A DNA stretch of 11,994 bases from an uncultured Solobacterium sp. (GCA_937895985.1 CALBKL010000021.1:1-11994), one strand, 5' to 3'; counted from the first letter of the stretch, positions 1 through 6,143 are shown. Numbers and translations: made by a program. The notes: generated by a model not told the origin, from the sequence alone.

Positions 1-52
1 GGTAGTAGGTTTGATAGTTTAAAAATGGCATGTAGCCTTCTGTAATTTTCAT
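1..52 (-). CDS. pip: Proline iminopeptidase (prolyl aminopeptidase), N-terminal fragment running off the window
   Basis: Read on the minus strand from the ATG at 52-50, the sequence gives MKITEGYMPFLNYQTYY, and the next codon begins with C at the window edge. As I recall it, this matches the start of lactobacillus PepI-type proline iminopeptidases (M-x-I-T-E-x-Y-x-P-F-x-N-x-Q-T-Y). These are cytoplasmic alpha/beta-hydrolase serine peptidases that release N-terminal proline from peptides. Only 17 codons are present, so the catalytic Ser-Asp-His residues lie outside the window. The gene is divergent from the regulator at 161. No Shine-Dalgarno sits within 20 bases upstream of the ATG, while an extended -10 box lies seven bases before it, which suggests a leaderless transcript. 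The family call rests only on this short but distinctive N-terminus. Confidence 0.7.
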   Translation of the reverse strand, partial: MKITEGYMPFLNYQTYY

Positions 53-58
53 ATGTTT

Positions 59-89
59 AGTATATCATGCAAGAGATAATGAATTTCAC
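59..89 (-). promoter_or_regulatory. Candidate extended -10 promoter for the iminopeptidase gene
   Basis: On the minus strand TGATATACT (67-59) is a TGn extended -10 with TATACT as hexamer. A weak -35 (GTGAAA, 89-84, 4 of 6 matches) stands 19 bases upstream. The expected start point, about seven bases beyond T59, falls on the A of the ATG at 52. This is read by eye and no start site has been mapped. Confidence 0.45.
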
Positions 90-134
90 CTTTTTATGGG
101 AAACATATTGTCTGAAGGTTTTTTGGATAATGCG

Positions 135-152
135 TATAATTAAAATAGAGGG
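135..152 (+). promoter_or_regulatory. Candidate -10 box and Shine-Dalgarno of the regulator gene
   Basis: A consensus TATAAT lies at 135-140 and AGAGGG at 147-152, eight bases before the ATG at 161. No good -35 is spaced correctly: TTGTCT at 108-113 is 21 bases away, and CTGAAG at 112-117 is 17 bases away but matches poorly. If TATAAT is used, the transcript would begin at about 147 and carry the Shine-Dalgarno at its very 5' end. The promoter may therefore need an activator, or the real start may lie further upstream. I see nothing else certain in 53-160. Confidence 0.4.
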
Positions 153-160
153 TTTATAGC

Positions 161-2065
161 ATGGATAGACAGGATAGATTACTTTTCTTATTAGTGAAGG
201 AAAATGATCGCAGTACATCGATTCGAGAAATTGCAGATCTTTTTGGTGTGACTGCTAGAACAATTCGTAATGATATTGAAGCACTCAATGATGTGCTTGT
301 TTGTAATGGGGCAAGCATTAAGATAGAACGCAAGGGTATTTCAATTGAAATCCAAGATAAAGAAAAGTTAGAGGATTACTTGCAGTCTATCGAAAGTAAT
401 CGTGAAAGAGTATTGACAACTCAAGACCGTATTCGCCAGATTATAGAAACCTTACTCACTTCTGATGAAAGTGTGCGCATGGATGATCTTGCGGATGCGA
501 TGTTTATCAGTCGTGCAACACTAAAGAATGATATGAAGACTGTCCGCAATATTCTTGCGGATTTTGGTATTGAGATTGATTATCGTGCATATCAAGGTAT
601 GCGTGCAATTGGCAGTGAACAGCAGTATCGTCTATGTTTAACTCGAATCCAAATGGAAGAACCATTTTATACGCAACAACTTCCAGAAAATAATAAGTTA
701 GATAGCATCCATAAAATTATTTCAGACAAAGTTGTAGAATACAATTTTATGATATCTGATCTATCACTCAATAATTTAACCTTCCACATCTATATCGCAA
801 TTCAGCGCATCCTAGATGGTAAAGTGATTCCCCTTGGTAAAGAGACAGAACAGCAGATGGAAAATGATAGTGACCTTGCGATGACCAAGGCTATTATTCA
901 AGAAATCGAAAAAGAATTTGATGTAAAGTTTCCGGATAGTGAAGTATATTACGTGCTAATGCATTTGAGCAGTAAGAAGATTATCCGTTTGAATAATGGG
1001 CAACAGAGTAGTTCGGTTGTGGATGAAGATACTTTTGAGATTGTTTTGGCAATGTTGGAAGCGGTCAATGAAACCTTCCGTATTGATTTGCGTTATGATT
1101 TTGAACTTGCGACATTGTTATCCCTACACGTCATACCGTTTAAAGTCAGATTACAGAATCACATTGCAAGTTATAATCCACTAGCGAATCAGATTCGTGA
1201 GCACTTTGTGCTTGCGTACTCAATGGCTACTGTTGCCTGCGGTGTGTTAAAGAAAATGTATAACAGATGTATCTGTAAAGATGAGATTGCATATATTGCA
1301 CTACACTTTAACGTTGCACTAGAGAAGAAACGTGAGAAACAGACGAAAGAAAAAGTGCTAATTGTCTGCGGAAGTGGACGTGCAAGTTCAGAACTTTTGC
1401 GCTATCAGATTGAAGAGAAGTTTGGCAAGAATCTAGAGGTAGTTGGTACAGCTAGTTTAAATACATTGCATAGTCAGAATCTTGAAGGTATTGATTACAT
1501 TCTGACAACTGTGCCAATTGAAGAAAAACTAAATAAACCGGTCATTGAAGTTAATGCCTTCTTAGGCAAGAGCGCAATTGAAAATGTCCATGCGATGATT
1601 CAAAAGACACGCGACTTACAAATCTTCAACTACTTCCGTGAGGATATGTTCTTTGGGGATTTACCATATAACGATAAAGAAGAAGTGATCCATTTCTTGT
1701 GTATGCAAGCAAAGAAGAAAGTAGATATCTCAAATGACTTAGAGAAAGCTGTACTTGAAAGAGAAAGCGTTGGTGCAACTGCATTTGGAAACATGGTTGC
1801 GATACCACATCCAATCCACCCAATGGGTAAAGAGAGTTTTGTGGAGATTGGTATCTTACAAAAACCAATTCAATGGGATAAGGATACAGTGCAGATTATC
1901 TTTCTGTTATCCATGAAGGAGAAGGGTGATGATACCATGCCTGCATTTTATAAGGTGCTCAGTCAGATTGTAAGTTCTGATGAATATACAAAGGAATTGA
2001 TCCGTACACAGGGTTTTGATAAGTTACATGAAATTATTCTGAAGATTGAAGAAGAATCCGTATAA
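161..2065 (+). CDS. PTS-controlled transcriptional regulator with two PRDs, EIIB-like and EIIA-like domains (MtlR/BglG class)
   Basis: This 634-residue protein has the full architecture of the MtlR/LicR-type activators. A first winged HTH lies at about 5-47 and a second at about 105-137. PRD1 carries His209 (in TFHIYIAIQR) and His268 (VLMHL). PRD2 carries His323 (LSLHVIP) and His382 (IALHF). An EIIB-like domain has Cys403 in VCGSGRASS, and a C-terminal EIIA type-2 domain at about 495-632 has His550 in AIPHP. In this family, phosphorylation of PRD histidines by HPr or EIIB, and of the EIIB-like Cys or EIIA-like His, sets DNA binding and transcriptional activation. All candidate phosphorylation residues are present, so the protein looks functional. 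It sits 88 bases before the IIA gene on the same strand and is very probably the regulator of that transporter. Its inducer cannot be read from the sequence. Confidence 0.93.
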   Translation: MDRQDRLLFLLVKENDRSTSIREIADLFGVTARTIRNDIEALNDVLVCNGASIKIERKGISIEIQDKEKLEDYLQSIESNRERVLTTQDRIRQIIETLLTSDESVRMDDLADAMFISRATLKNDMKTVRNILADFGIEIDYRAYQGMRAIGSEQQYRLCLTRIQMEEPFYTQQLPENNKLDSIHKIISDKVVEYNFMISDLSLNNLTFHIYIAIQRILDGKVIPLGKETEQQMENDSDLAMTKAIIQEIEKEFDVKFPDSEVYYVLMHLSSKKIIRLNNGQQSSSVVDEDTFEIVLAMLEAVNETFRIDLRYDFELATLLSLHVIPFKVRLQNHIASYNPLANQIREHFVLAYSMATVACGVLKKMYNRCICKDEIAYIALHFNVALEKKREKQTKEKVLIVCGSGRASSELLRYQIEEKFGKNLEVVGTASLNTLHSQNLEGIDYILTTVPIEEKLNKPVIEVNAFLGKSAIENVHAMIQKTRDLQIFNYFREDMFFGDLPYNDKEEVIHFLCMQAKKKVDISNDLEKAVLERESVGATAFGNMVAIPHPIHPMGKESFVEIGILQKPIQWDKDTVQIIFLLSMKEKGDDTMPAFYKVLSQIVSSDEYTKELIRTQGFDKLHEIILKIEEESV

Positions 2066-2066
2066 T
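2061..2066 (+). promoter_or_regulatory. Possible -10 box for the PTS genes, at the end of the regulator gene
   Basis: A perfect TATAAT overlaps the TAA stop of the regulator. The region about 17 bases upstream (2038-2043) has no good -35 match, which would fit an activator-dependent promoter but is also what chance would give. A second candidate -35 (TTGATT, 2104-2109) has no matching -10. Co-transcription with the regulator is equally possible. Confidence 0.3.
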
Positions 2067-2087
2067 CAATTTCCATTTCCAAATTGA
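2066..2087. repeat. Perfect 7-bp inverted repeat between regulator and IIA genes
   Basis: TCAATTT (2066-2072) and AAATTGA (2081-2087) are exact inverted copies around CCATTTCC. The element is followed on the plus strand by A residues, not T residues, so it is not an intrinsic terminator in that direction. A second, shorter pair, ATTGT (2107-2111) and ACAAT (2123-2127), lies downstream. Either could be an operator or a weak RNA hairpin; nothing here decides which. Confidence 0.35.
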
Positions 2088-2153
2088 AAAAAGTGAACTG
2101 TTCTTGATTGTTGAATAGATGGACAATGTAGATACAGGCGAAAGGAGACAAAA

Positions 2154-2609
2154 ATGTTTGCAAAAGAATTAACGATTTTCACGGACAAAGTTTATCGTGA
2201 CAAGTATGAGGCAATTGAAGATATTGCACATTTACCAAATGAATTTGTGAATAATAACGATGAGTATGCTAAGGCTGTTATTGACCGTGAAAACGTAATC
2301 GCAACCTATATTGGTTATGGTATTGCAATTCCACATGCAATCTCAGCTGCAGTCAATCAAGCATTTGTTATCTATGTGAAATTCTTGAATGGATGTCCAT
2401 GGAAAAATGAAGATGGAGAAGACAGAGTGGATCACATGATGATGATTGGTGTACCTGCTGATAAAGGATCTACGCAACATTTGAAGATTCTAGCAGAACT
2501 CAGTAAGAATTTAATGCATGAAGATTTCCGCGAAAAATTCTTAAATACCAAGAGTCCTGAAGAGTCTTACGAACTTTTGAAATCGATTGAAAAGGAGATG
2601 GAAGCATGA
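2154..2609 (+). CDS. PTS fructose-type EIIA subunit
   Basis: This 151-residue cytoplasmic protein is a single EIIA type-2 (fructose/mannitol family) domain. It accepts phosphate from HPr and passes it to EIIB. The active-site region is IDRENVIATYIGYGIAIPHA, with His61 as the predicted phosphorylated residue. A later HLKILAELSKNL segment is also typical of the fold. The length matches stand-alone EIIA(Fru) proteins. AAAGGAG at 2141-2147 lies six bases before the ATG at 2154. The stop overlaps the next start as ATGA, so IIA and IIB are translationally coupled. The related EIIA domain of the upstream regulator has the same IPH active site, so the two may compete for HPr or signal together. The transported sugar is not shown by this subunit. 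Confidence 0.93.
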   Translation: MFAKELTIFTDKVYRDKYEAIEDIAHLPNEFVNNNDEYAKAVIDRENVIATYIGYGIAIPHAISAAVNQAFVIYVKFLNGCPWKNEDGEDRVDHMMMIGVPADKGSTQHLKILAELSKNLMHEDFREKFLNTKSPEESYELLKSIEKEMEA

Positions 2610-2929
2610 AATTAGTAGCAGTAAGTGCATGTACAGCAGGTATTGCACATACGTACATGACACAAGAAGCAATCGAGCAGGAATGCAAGAAGAGAGGCAT
2701 TGACTGCAAGGTTGAAACACAAGGTGGTATGGGTATCAATAATGAGTTGGAACAAGATGAAGTCGATGCGGCTGATGTCGTTATCCTAGCTATCGCAATT
2801 GGTATTGAAGGCGATGAACGCTTTGATGAAAAACGTGATGAGGGTAAGGTTATCGAAGTTGATCCAACACAAGCAATCAAAGATATCAAGAAATTAATTG
2901 ATAGAGCGGAGGCTTTGGCAAATGAGTGA
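2606..2929 (+). CDS. PTS fructose-type EIIB subunit
   Basis: This 107-residue cytoplasmic phosphocarrier is of the fructose EIIB family. It begins MKLVAVSACTAGIAHTYM, where Cys9 is the predicted phosphocysteine in the family signature C-x-x-G-I-A-H-T. The length is normal for a free-standing EIIB(Fru). The residues after Cys are Thr-Ala rather than the common Pro-Thr, a mild variation within the family. AAAGGAG at 2591-2597 precedes the ATG by eight bases. The start overlaps the IIA stop by four bases and the stop overlaps the IIC start by eight, so the three subunits appear translationally coupled. It receives phosphate from the IIA protein encoded just upstream and passes it to the sugar bound by IIC. 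Confidence 0.94.
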   Translation: MKLVAVSACTAGIAHTYMTQEAIEQECKKRGIDCKVETQGGMGINNELEQDEVDAADVVILAIAIGIEGDERFDEKRDEGKVIEVDPTQAIKDIKKLIDRAEALANE

Positions 2930-4001
2930 GATGAATAATAAGTTGAAAGAAACTGGACGTAGTATTTTTAAAGCATTTAATACAGGTATCTCATATTTCT
3001 TACCAGTCATTATCGCTGGTGGTATGTTATTCTCATTTACTTTATTTACAGGTCATATCGAGAATGGTGCAATTATTCCAAGTAATCAGTTCTGGCAGAA
3101 TGTGTATAGCTTAGGTATTGCCGGCTTCTCCATGATGGTTCCGGTTATCTGCGGATACATCGCGTACGCAATCGCTGGTAAACCTGCATTAGCTCCAGGT
3201 TTAATTATGGGTTATGTTGCAAATAATCCTATCGGAGAAGAACAATTATCTACAGGATTTATTGGAGCTTTACTATTAGGTTTCATCGTAGGTTACTTTG
3301 TTAAGTGGATGAAGACTTGGAAGGTTATCGATTCCTTGAAACCAATGATGCCTACATTCTTTATTCCTCTATTAACAACATTTGTTGTTGGTATCTTCTA
3401 CATCTATGTATTAACAGGACCTATCAATGCGTTTGTACAGGTTATCGTTGATGTCATGAATGGATTGAATGGAACAAATGCAATTCTATTAGGACTTGGT
3501 ATTGGTTTACTCGCAGCTGCTGACTTTGGTGGACCATGTTCAAAGGCTGCCACAGCATTTACGCTTGCGTTAATGGCTGAGGGAATCTATGGACCTAACG
3601 GTGTATTCCGTATGTGCTGTGCAATTCCTCCACTCGGTATGGGTCTTGCGTCATTCATCTTAAGAAAGCATTATACAAAGGCAGATCGCTCTGTAGGTAT
3701 CTCTGCATTCTTGCTATCCTCAGGTGGCATCACAGAAGGTGCTTGGCCATTTGCAGGTAAAGACTTTAAGCATACTTGGATTGCATGTGCAATCGGTACA
3801 GCAATCGCTGGTGCATTAGGTATGGTACATGGTGTATCTTCTGTTGTAGCGTTTGGTGGTATCGTTGCGATTACCGGTGTCATTGAAGGACAGGTTTGGT
3901 ATGTCGTGGATATGTTAATCGGTGCACTCATCATCGTGGCAATCTTAGCAGTTACAAAGAAACCATTAACAGCAGAAGAACTAGCTGAAGGTAATAAATA
4001 A
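2922..4001 (+). CDS. PTS fructose-type EIIC permease
   Basis: This is the membrane subunit that binds and translocates the sugar while EIIB phosphorylates it. I chose the ATG at 2922, giving 359 residues, because GGAGG (2908-2912) lies nine bases upstream; an in-frame TTG at 2898 would add eight residues inside IIB and lacks such support. The protein is strongly hydrophobic with many membrane segments, for example at about 23-44. Family landmarks are PALAPGLIMGY (88-98), DFGGPCSKAA (201-210) and GGITEGAWPFA (268-278), whose Glu272 belongs to the conserved EIIC(Fru) GITEGA signature. Trp275 takes the place usually held by Ile. The length suits the stand-alone fructose-like IIC proteins. The substrate could be fructose or a related sugar or sugar derivative. 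Confidence 0.92.
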   Translation: MSEMNNKLKETGRSIFKAFNTGISYFLPVIIAGGMLFSFTLFTGHIENGAIIPSNQFWQNVYSLGIAGFSMMVPVICGYIAYAIAGKPALAPGLIMGYVANNPIGEEQLSTGFIGALLLGFIVGYFVKWMKTWKVIDSLKPMMPTFFIPLLTTFVVGIFYIYVLTGPINAFVQVIVDVMNGLNGTNAILLGLGIGLLAAADFGGPCSKAATAFTLALMAEGIYGPNGVFRMCCAIPPLGMGLASFILRKHYTKADRSVGISAFLLSSGGITEGAWPFAGKDFKHTWIACAIGTAIAGALGMVHGVSSVVAFGGIVAITGVIEGQVWYVVDMLIGALIIVAILAVTKKPLTAEELAEGNK

Positions 4002-4010
4002 TCAAGAAAG

Positions 4011-4067
4011 CATAATCGCAATTATGAGATAAAGGGTGTGATATAGGTCACATCCTTTCGTATTTTT
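4011..4067 (+). terminator. Intrinsic terminator of the PTS operon, preceded by a small hairpin
   Basis: AAAGGGTGTGA (4031-4041) pairs with TCACATCCTTT (4048-4058) through 11 base pairs including one G-U, with loop TATAGG, followed by TTTTT at 4063-4067. A separate perfect 6-bp hairpin, CATAAT/ATTATG (4011-4016/4021-4026), lies between the IIC stop and the terminator. Confidence 0.85.
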
Positions 4068-4122
4068 AGGCAGCTGGCAAATAGTTCATATAATTGGATA
4101 GACGCTTCTTTTGAAATGGATA

Positions 4123-4157
4123 TAAAAACACCTTAGAGCCACTTGGTTCTAAAGTGT
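4123..4157 (-). terminator. Intrinsic terminator of the HD-domain gene
   Basis: On the minus strand ACACTTTAGAACC (4157-4145) pairs with GGCTCTAAGGTGT (4140-4128) around loop AAGT, with one G-U pair and one A-C mismatch, followed by a run of T (4128-4124). It lies about 35 bases after the TAG stop of the HD gene. The fit is better on the minus strand than on the plus strand, which lacks a T run after the stem. Confidence 0.75.
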
Positions 4158-4191
4158 TGTGTGGATAACTAGAATATGTGATAGAAGATAA

Positions 4192-4761
4192 CTATTCTTT
4201 GGTTTCAGATTCAATTTTATGCAGTGTATCTGCAAGTATCTCTTTTCTAAGCGAAGTTAGCCATGAAGAGAATTGTACAACATTAAAGGCATAGGTTTGA
4301 TTGAGTTCATATTCATTCTCGGACCATGTATCAATCGGTGATTCGTTATGCTGGATGACTGCTTCTAGTTTATCTAAGGCTTTATATATTTTGGATTCTA
4401 GTGTTTCTTGTTGGTTCATCTCGTTATATAGTTCTGTCATTCGTGTTGAGATGTTTTCAGGGAGAGTGTTAACCCATTGCGATAATAATGAATCTTCAAT
4501 ATCACGGTCGTGATCAGTTTTGAGAAATGTTGGGATATCGCCGGTAAAACATTCGCCTAAATCATGAATTAAGCACATACTGATTACTTTATCAATATCT
4601 GCATTGGGGAACTCATCCTTTAAAAGAAAGGCCATGAGGGAAATTCTCCAACTATGTTCGGCAACACTCTCGATGCGTCTTTTACTCGTCGTACAGTGAC
4701 GTGTGGTATCTTTCAATCTTTCTGCAATATGCAATATCTCTAAATATTCTCTCGGATTCAT
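4192..4761 (-). CDS. HD-domain phosphohydrolase, YfbR/HDDC2-like
   Basis: This 189-residue soluble protein belongs to the HD superfamily of metal-dependent phosphohydrolases. The expected ligands are visible: His36 (ESVAEHSW), His66-Asp67 (CLIHDLGE) and Asp130 (KALDKLEAVIQHNE), with GDIP at 74-77. The spacing and the AEHSW and HDLGE signatures resemble YfbR/HDDC2-type 5'-deoxynucleotidases, which act on nucleoside monophosphates, so a nucleotide clean-up role is plausible. Family membership is firm and substrate is inference. The start at 4761 is supported by GAAGGGAG about seven bases upstream on the minus strand. The gene converges with the PTS operon, has its own terminator and is divergent from the rplJ promoter. 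A small ORF with a stronger Shine-Dalgarno lies immediately upstream (4776-4811). Confidence 0.88.
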   Translation of the reverse strand: MNPREYLEILHIAERLKDTTRHCTTSKRRIESVAEHSWRISLMAFLLKDEFPNADIDKVISMCLIHDLGECFTGDIPTFLKTDHDRDIEDSLLSQWVNTLPENISTRMTELYNEMNQQETLESKIYKALDKLEAVIQHNESPIDTWSENEYELNQTYAFNVVQFSSWLTSLRKEILADTLHKIESETKE

Positions 4762-4775
4762 AGGCAGGCTCCCTT

Positions 4776-4811
4776 CTAAAATCTATATTTGTAATGAAAT
4801 CTTGTATTCAT
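4776..4811 (-). CDS. Possible 11-residue leader peptide before the HD gene
   Basis: On the minus strand TAAGGAGGA (4829-4821) lies nine bases before an ATG at 4811, which opens the frame MNTRFHYKYRF and stops at TAG (4778-4776), 14 bases before the HD start. The HD gene's own Shine-Dalgarno begins directly after this stop, so the arrangement would allow translational coupling. The frame differs from that of the HD gene. No conservation is known and the ORF may be accidental. A TATACT at 4834-4829 could instead be a -10 box, in which case the transcript would start inside the Shine-Dalgarno and the peptide would not be made. Confidence 0.3.
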   Translation of the reverse strand: MNTRFHYKYRF

Positions 4812-4938
4812 TTGAAACTATCCTCCTTAGTATATAACGTCATGGAGTTTAAGATGTATATTTTCCTTTATGTAGACCTTGAAATTTTTGCGGTGTTGAT
4901 AGGGGAATCGGCTGAGAATACAATAATGCAAATGGAAC

Positions 4939-4966
4939 TTGACATTATAAAAATGCATGGTATCAT
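4939..4966 (+). promoter_or_regulatory. Promoter of the rplJ-rplL operon
   Basis: A perfect -35 TTGACA (4939-4944) is followed after 16 bases by TATCAT (4961-4966, 5 of 6), preceded by TGG (4958-4960), an extended -10. This is the best promoter in the window and suits a ribosomal protein operon. The transcript should start near 4973, just before the L10 leader. Between it and the HD gene (4829-4938) I see no gene. Confidence 0.85.
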
Positions 4967-4980
4967 ATCATCGTTATCAA

Positions 4981-5083
4981 ATACCACAGACAGTAACGGC
5001 GTATGCTTAATAAGGTTACCGAGGTAGATGAAAGTTCATATTAATGTACTTTTGCTCTCGCTGTCTGCGAGGGCTTTCTTTCT
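4981..5083 (+). promoter_or_regulatory. Ribosomal protein L10 mRNA leader with attenuator
   Basis: The stretch ATACCACAGACAGTAAC ... GGTTACCGAGGTAG resembles the conserved L10 leader of Firmicutes. TACC (4982-4985) pairs with GGTA (5023-5026) and GTAAC (4993-4997) pairs exactly with GTTAC (5015-5019). The unpaired bases between (ACAGACA and CGA) would form the bulged junction to which L10, in its complex with L12, binds in this family. A terminator hairpin follows at 5054-5083. In Bacillus subtilis the L10-L12 complex represses its own operon by transcription attenuation in such a leader; the same logic is inferred here. A further pairing that could oppose the terminator is described in the findings. 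Confidence 0.82.
5054..5083 (+). terminator. Attenuator hairpin in the rplJ leader
   Basis: GCTCTCGC (5054-5061) pairs with GCGAGGGC (5067-5074) through eight base pairs with one G-U, loop TGTCT, followed by TTTCTTTCT (5075-5083). It lies 38 bases before the rplJ start and after a strong promoter, so it must be conditional. Confidence 0.78.
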
Positions 5084-5121
5084 AAATGTGTATTCGATAA
5101 CAGAGAATAGGAAGGTGAAGT

Positions 5122-5667
5122 ATGAATCAGACTGTATTAGAGTCTAAGCAGGGTGTTGTTTCCGAAATTAAGGAAAAATTCACTAACTCTTCATCCACTA
5201 TCGTTGCCGAGTACCGTGGCCTCTCAGTTGCTGAGGTTACTGAACTCCGTAGAGCATTACGTGCTGAAGGTGTTGAACTTAAGGTTTATAAGAACACATT
5301 AGCTAGTAAGGCTGCTGAAGATGCAGGATATGGTGATCTTAAGGATTGCTTAACAGGTCCTAACGCATTGGCATTCGGTGGTGATGAAACTGGTGCTGCT
5401 CGTGTAATGGCTAAGTTTGCTAAGAAGCACAAGGCATTAGTTCTTAAGGGTGGTATTGTTGAAGGTAAGGTTGTTGACCTCAACACAGTAAATGAACTCT
5501 CTGCATTACCAAACAGAGAAGGCATGCTCAGCATGTTGCTATCTGTATTGAACGCTCCAGTATCTTCATTCGCACGTGTTGTGAATGCTGTTGCTGAAGC
5601 AAAACCAGCTAACGGAGCTGCTCCGGTTGCTGAAGAAGTAAAAGAAGCTGCTGAGGCAGCTGCCTAA
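5122..5667 (+). CDS. rplJ: 50S ribosomal protein L10
   Basis: This 181-residue protein anchors the L12 stalk on 23S rRNA and is the regulator of its own operon in related bacteria. Landmarks are YRGLSVAEVTELRRALR (31-47), VYKNTLASKA (55-64) and LTGPNALAFG (77-86), all typical of L10. The C-terminal helix at about 133-160 is the usual binding site for L12 dimers. It is followed by an alanine- and glutamate-rich tail (about 160-181) that makes the protein slightly longer than the usual 165-175 residues. GGAAGG (5110-5115) lies six bases before the ATG. rplL follows after 29 bases. Expression is expected to be controlled by the leader at 4981-5083. Confidence 0.97.
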   Translation: MNQTVLESKQGVVSEIKEKFTNSSSTIVAEYRGLSVAEVTELRRALRAEGVELKVYKNTLASKAAEDAGYGDLKDCLTGPNALAFGGDETGAARVMAKFAKKHKALVLKGGIVEGKVVDLNTVNELSALPNREGMLSMLLSVLNAPVSSFARVVNAVAEAKPANGAAPVAEEVKEAAEAAA

Positions 5668-5696
5668 GAAAGAAATAGAAGAGGAGAAATTAATCC

Positions 5697-6065
5697 ATGG
5701 CAAAGTTAACACAGGAAGATATCCTAGCATATCTTGATGAAGCTACAATTCTTGAACTAAATGAACTCGTAAAGGCTATTGAAGAGAAGTACGGCGTTTC
5801 TGCTGCTGCTCCAGTAGCAGCTGCTGCTCCAACAGAAGCTGCTGCAGCTGCTCCTACAACAGTTAATGTTGTATTAGCTGCCGCTGGTGACTCTAAGGTA
5901 GGCGTAATTAAGGTTGTTCGTGAAATCACAGGTCTTGGACTTGTTGATGCTAAGAAGCTCGTTGATGGAGCTCCTGCAACAATCAAGGAAAACGTTGCTG
6001 CTGAAGAAGCTGAAGAACTCAAGAAGAAGCTCACAGATGCTGGTGCAACTGTTGAATTCAAGTAA
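5697..6065 (+). CDS. rplL: 50S ribosomal protein L7/L12
   Basis: This 122-residue acidic stalk protein recruits translation factors and stimulates their GTPase activity. It is normally present in several copies per ribosome, held by L10. The N-terminal dimerisation helices span about 1-33. A flexible Ala/Pro hinge spans about 35-53 and is encoded by repetitive GCT/GCA codons. The globular C-terminal domain follows, with the signature [16 protein letters not shown] (67-82) and EAEELKKKL (104-112). Length and order are standard. The segment TTVNVVL at the start of the C-terminal domain replaces the more usual EFDVxL form, a small oddity. GAGGAG (5681-5686) lies ten bases before the ATG. A strong terminator stem follows at 6091-6120. 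Confidence 0.97.
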   Translation: MAKLTQEDILAYLDEATILELNELVKAIEEKYGVSAAAPVAAAAPTEAAAAAPTTVNVVLAAAGDSKVGVIKVVREITGLGLVDAKKLVDGAPATIKENVAAEEAEELKKKLTDAGATVEFK

Positions 6066-6090
6066 TCTAGAAAATAACAAAAAACACATG

Positions 6091-6120
6091 AAAAGCCGAA
6101 TATTGAATTGTTCGGCTTTT
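6091..6120 (+). terminator. Terminator/attenuator between rplL and the methyltransferase gene
   Basis: AAAAGCCGAA (6091-6100) and TTCGGCTTTT (6111-6120) form a perfect 10-bp stem with a ten-base loop. The T residues are the last four of the stem, and no long T run continues beyond it, so termination may be partial. The Shine-Dalgarno of the next gene begins only 11 bases later, leaving no room for a separate promoter after the hairpin. Confidence 0.8.
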
Positions 6121-6143
6121 CGGGTATTAGAAAGGAACGGTTA

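Noticed and set aside
2898..2921. Upstream TTG start for the IIC gene
   Set aside because: It lies inside the IIB coding sequence without a Shine-Dalgarno, while the ATG at 2922 has GGAGG nine bases upstream.
4910..4917. GGCTGAGA preceded by AGGGGAATC, reminiscent of the thiamine pyrophosphate riboswitch core
   Set aside because: The second half of the aptamer (ACC...TGAACCTGAT-like arm and the closing stem) is absent, and no thiamine gene is downstream.
4794..5027. 77-codon plus-strand open frame across the rplJ promoter and leader
   Set aside because: It runs through the promoter and L10 leader, has no ribosome-binding site and shows no recognisable protein features.
5802..5855. GCT/GCA-rich direct repeats
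   Set aside because: They encode the normal Ala/Pro hinge of L7/L12 and are not an independent repeat element.
5690..6061. 123-codon minus-strand frame over rplL
   Set aside because: It is the antisense shadow of the alanine-rich rplL coding sequence, giving a low-complexity Ser/Ala product.
6108..6143. Upstream TTG start for the methyltransferase gene
   Set aside because: It begins in the loop of the rplL terminator, has no Shine-Dalgarno, and adds 12 residues outside the family alignment; the ATG at 6144 has AAAGGA at proper spacing.
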